Shown piece after piece: positions 63,986 through 64,000 of a DNA stretch of 64,000 nucleotides (the stretch's first letter is position 1; each line of letters starts with the position of its first letter). The position numbers were made by a program, and so were the translations under genes. The stretch is taken from NCBI GenBank assembly GCA_963971305.1, contig CAXARO010000881.1:1-64000 (forward strand). Reading direction: 5' to 3'. The stretch is from Arcuatula senhousia (Eukaryota > Mollusca > Bivalvia > Mytilida > Mytilidae). Below the pieces are notes generated by a model. It was not told the DNA's origin and did no database searches. It saw nothing but the letters and a program-made list of their open reading frames with translations.

Positions 63986-64000
63986 TTGATTTTCATGAAA

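Overview
This is AT-rich nuclear DNA from an animal, most likely a bivalve mollusc (Mytilus-like). The case rests on GT-AG introns, very small exons, dense interspersed repeats, and repeat families that I recall from bivalve genomes. These include a roughly 489-bp retroposon with a (TCAC)n tail, a (CAAT)n-tailed retroposon, CGCGTTTCGTCTA-type repeats and Penelope-like elements. Species assignment is inference. There is no sign of bacterial gene organisation.

Layout. At 0-0.75 kb are gene fragments, including a decayed Crypton-type (DUF3504-like) recombinase piece and a membrane-proximal exon. At 1.18-1.79 kb is a minus-strand mucin-like exon of Thr/Glu/Val/Pro repeats with clean splice sites. 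At 3.16-5.06 kb is the 3' part of a four-exon minus-strand gene whose exon phases agree throughout. At 5.70-7.50 kb is a plus-strand secreted-protein gene with a signal-peptide and Cys-rich exon, followed by four tandemly duplicated phase 1-1 exons. 7.6-12.3 kb is repeat-rich. 12.75-13.79 kb holds a SAM-like plus coiled-coil gene end on the minus strand. A broken paralogue at 15.1-17.1 kb is split by two insertions, and a third relative lies on the plus strand at 34.3-34.9 kb. 20.7-23.0 kb holds a complete three-exon minus-strand gene with a signal peptide, a Cys-rich region and an acidic C-terminus, carrying one in-frame stop. 25.3-34.5 kb is a nearly identical 4.6-kb tandem duplication made of a decayed Penelope-like retroelement with nested insertions. 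35-48 kb mixes transposable elements, a 3.2-kb satellite array with trimeric higher-order structure, and several short terminal exons. 51-52.2 kb holds a multi-copy-type ORF of unknown function with one internal stop. 57.7-64 kb holds a large gene in three reading-frame blocks (zinc-binding motifs, XPG/FEN1-like PIN nuclease motifs, tesmin/TSO1 CXC motif), followed 190 bp later by an intact SGNH hydrolase gene.

The host-type exons are short terminal or first exons of secreted or membrane proteins: signal peptides, Cys clusters, mucin-like repeats, transmembrane segments and tails with tyrosine motifs. Several exist as two to four diverged copies, and many carry exactly one nonsense codon. This looks like a fast-evolving, birth-and-death family region being torn up by transposons. 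The strongest candidates for something undescribed are (1) a superfamily of elements with a hairpin terminus, a TCCG/GACGG tract and an internal satellite, including the 42.9-46.3 kb higher-order array; (2) the nuclease/CXC gene with its SGNH neighbour; and (3) an apparent capture of a host terminal exon inside one of the hairpin elements.
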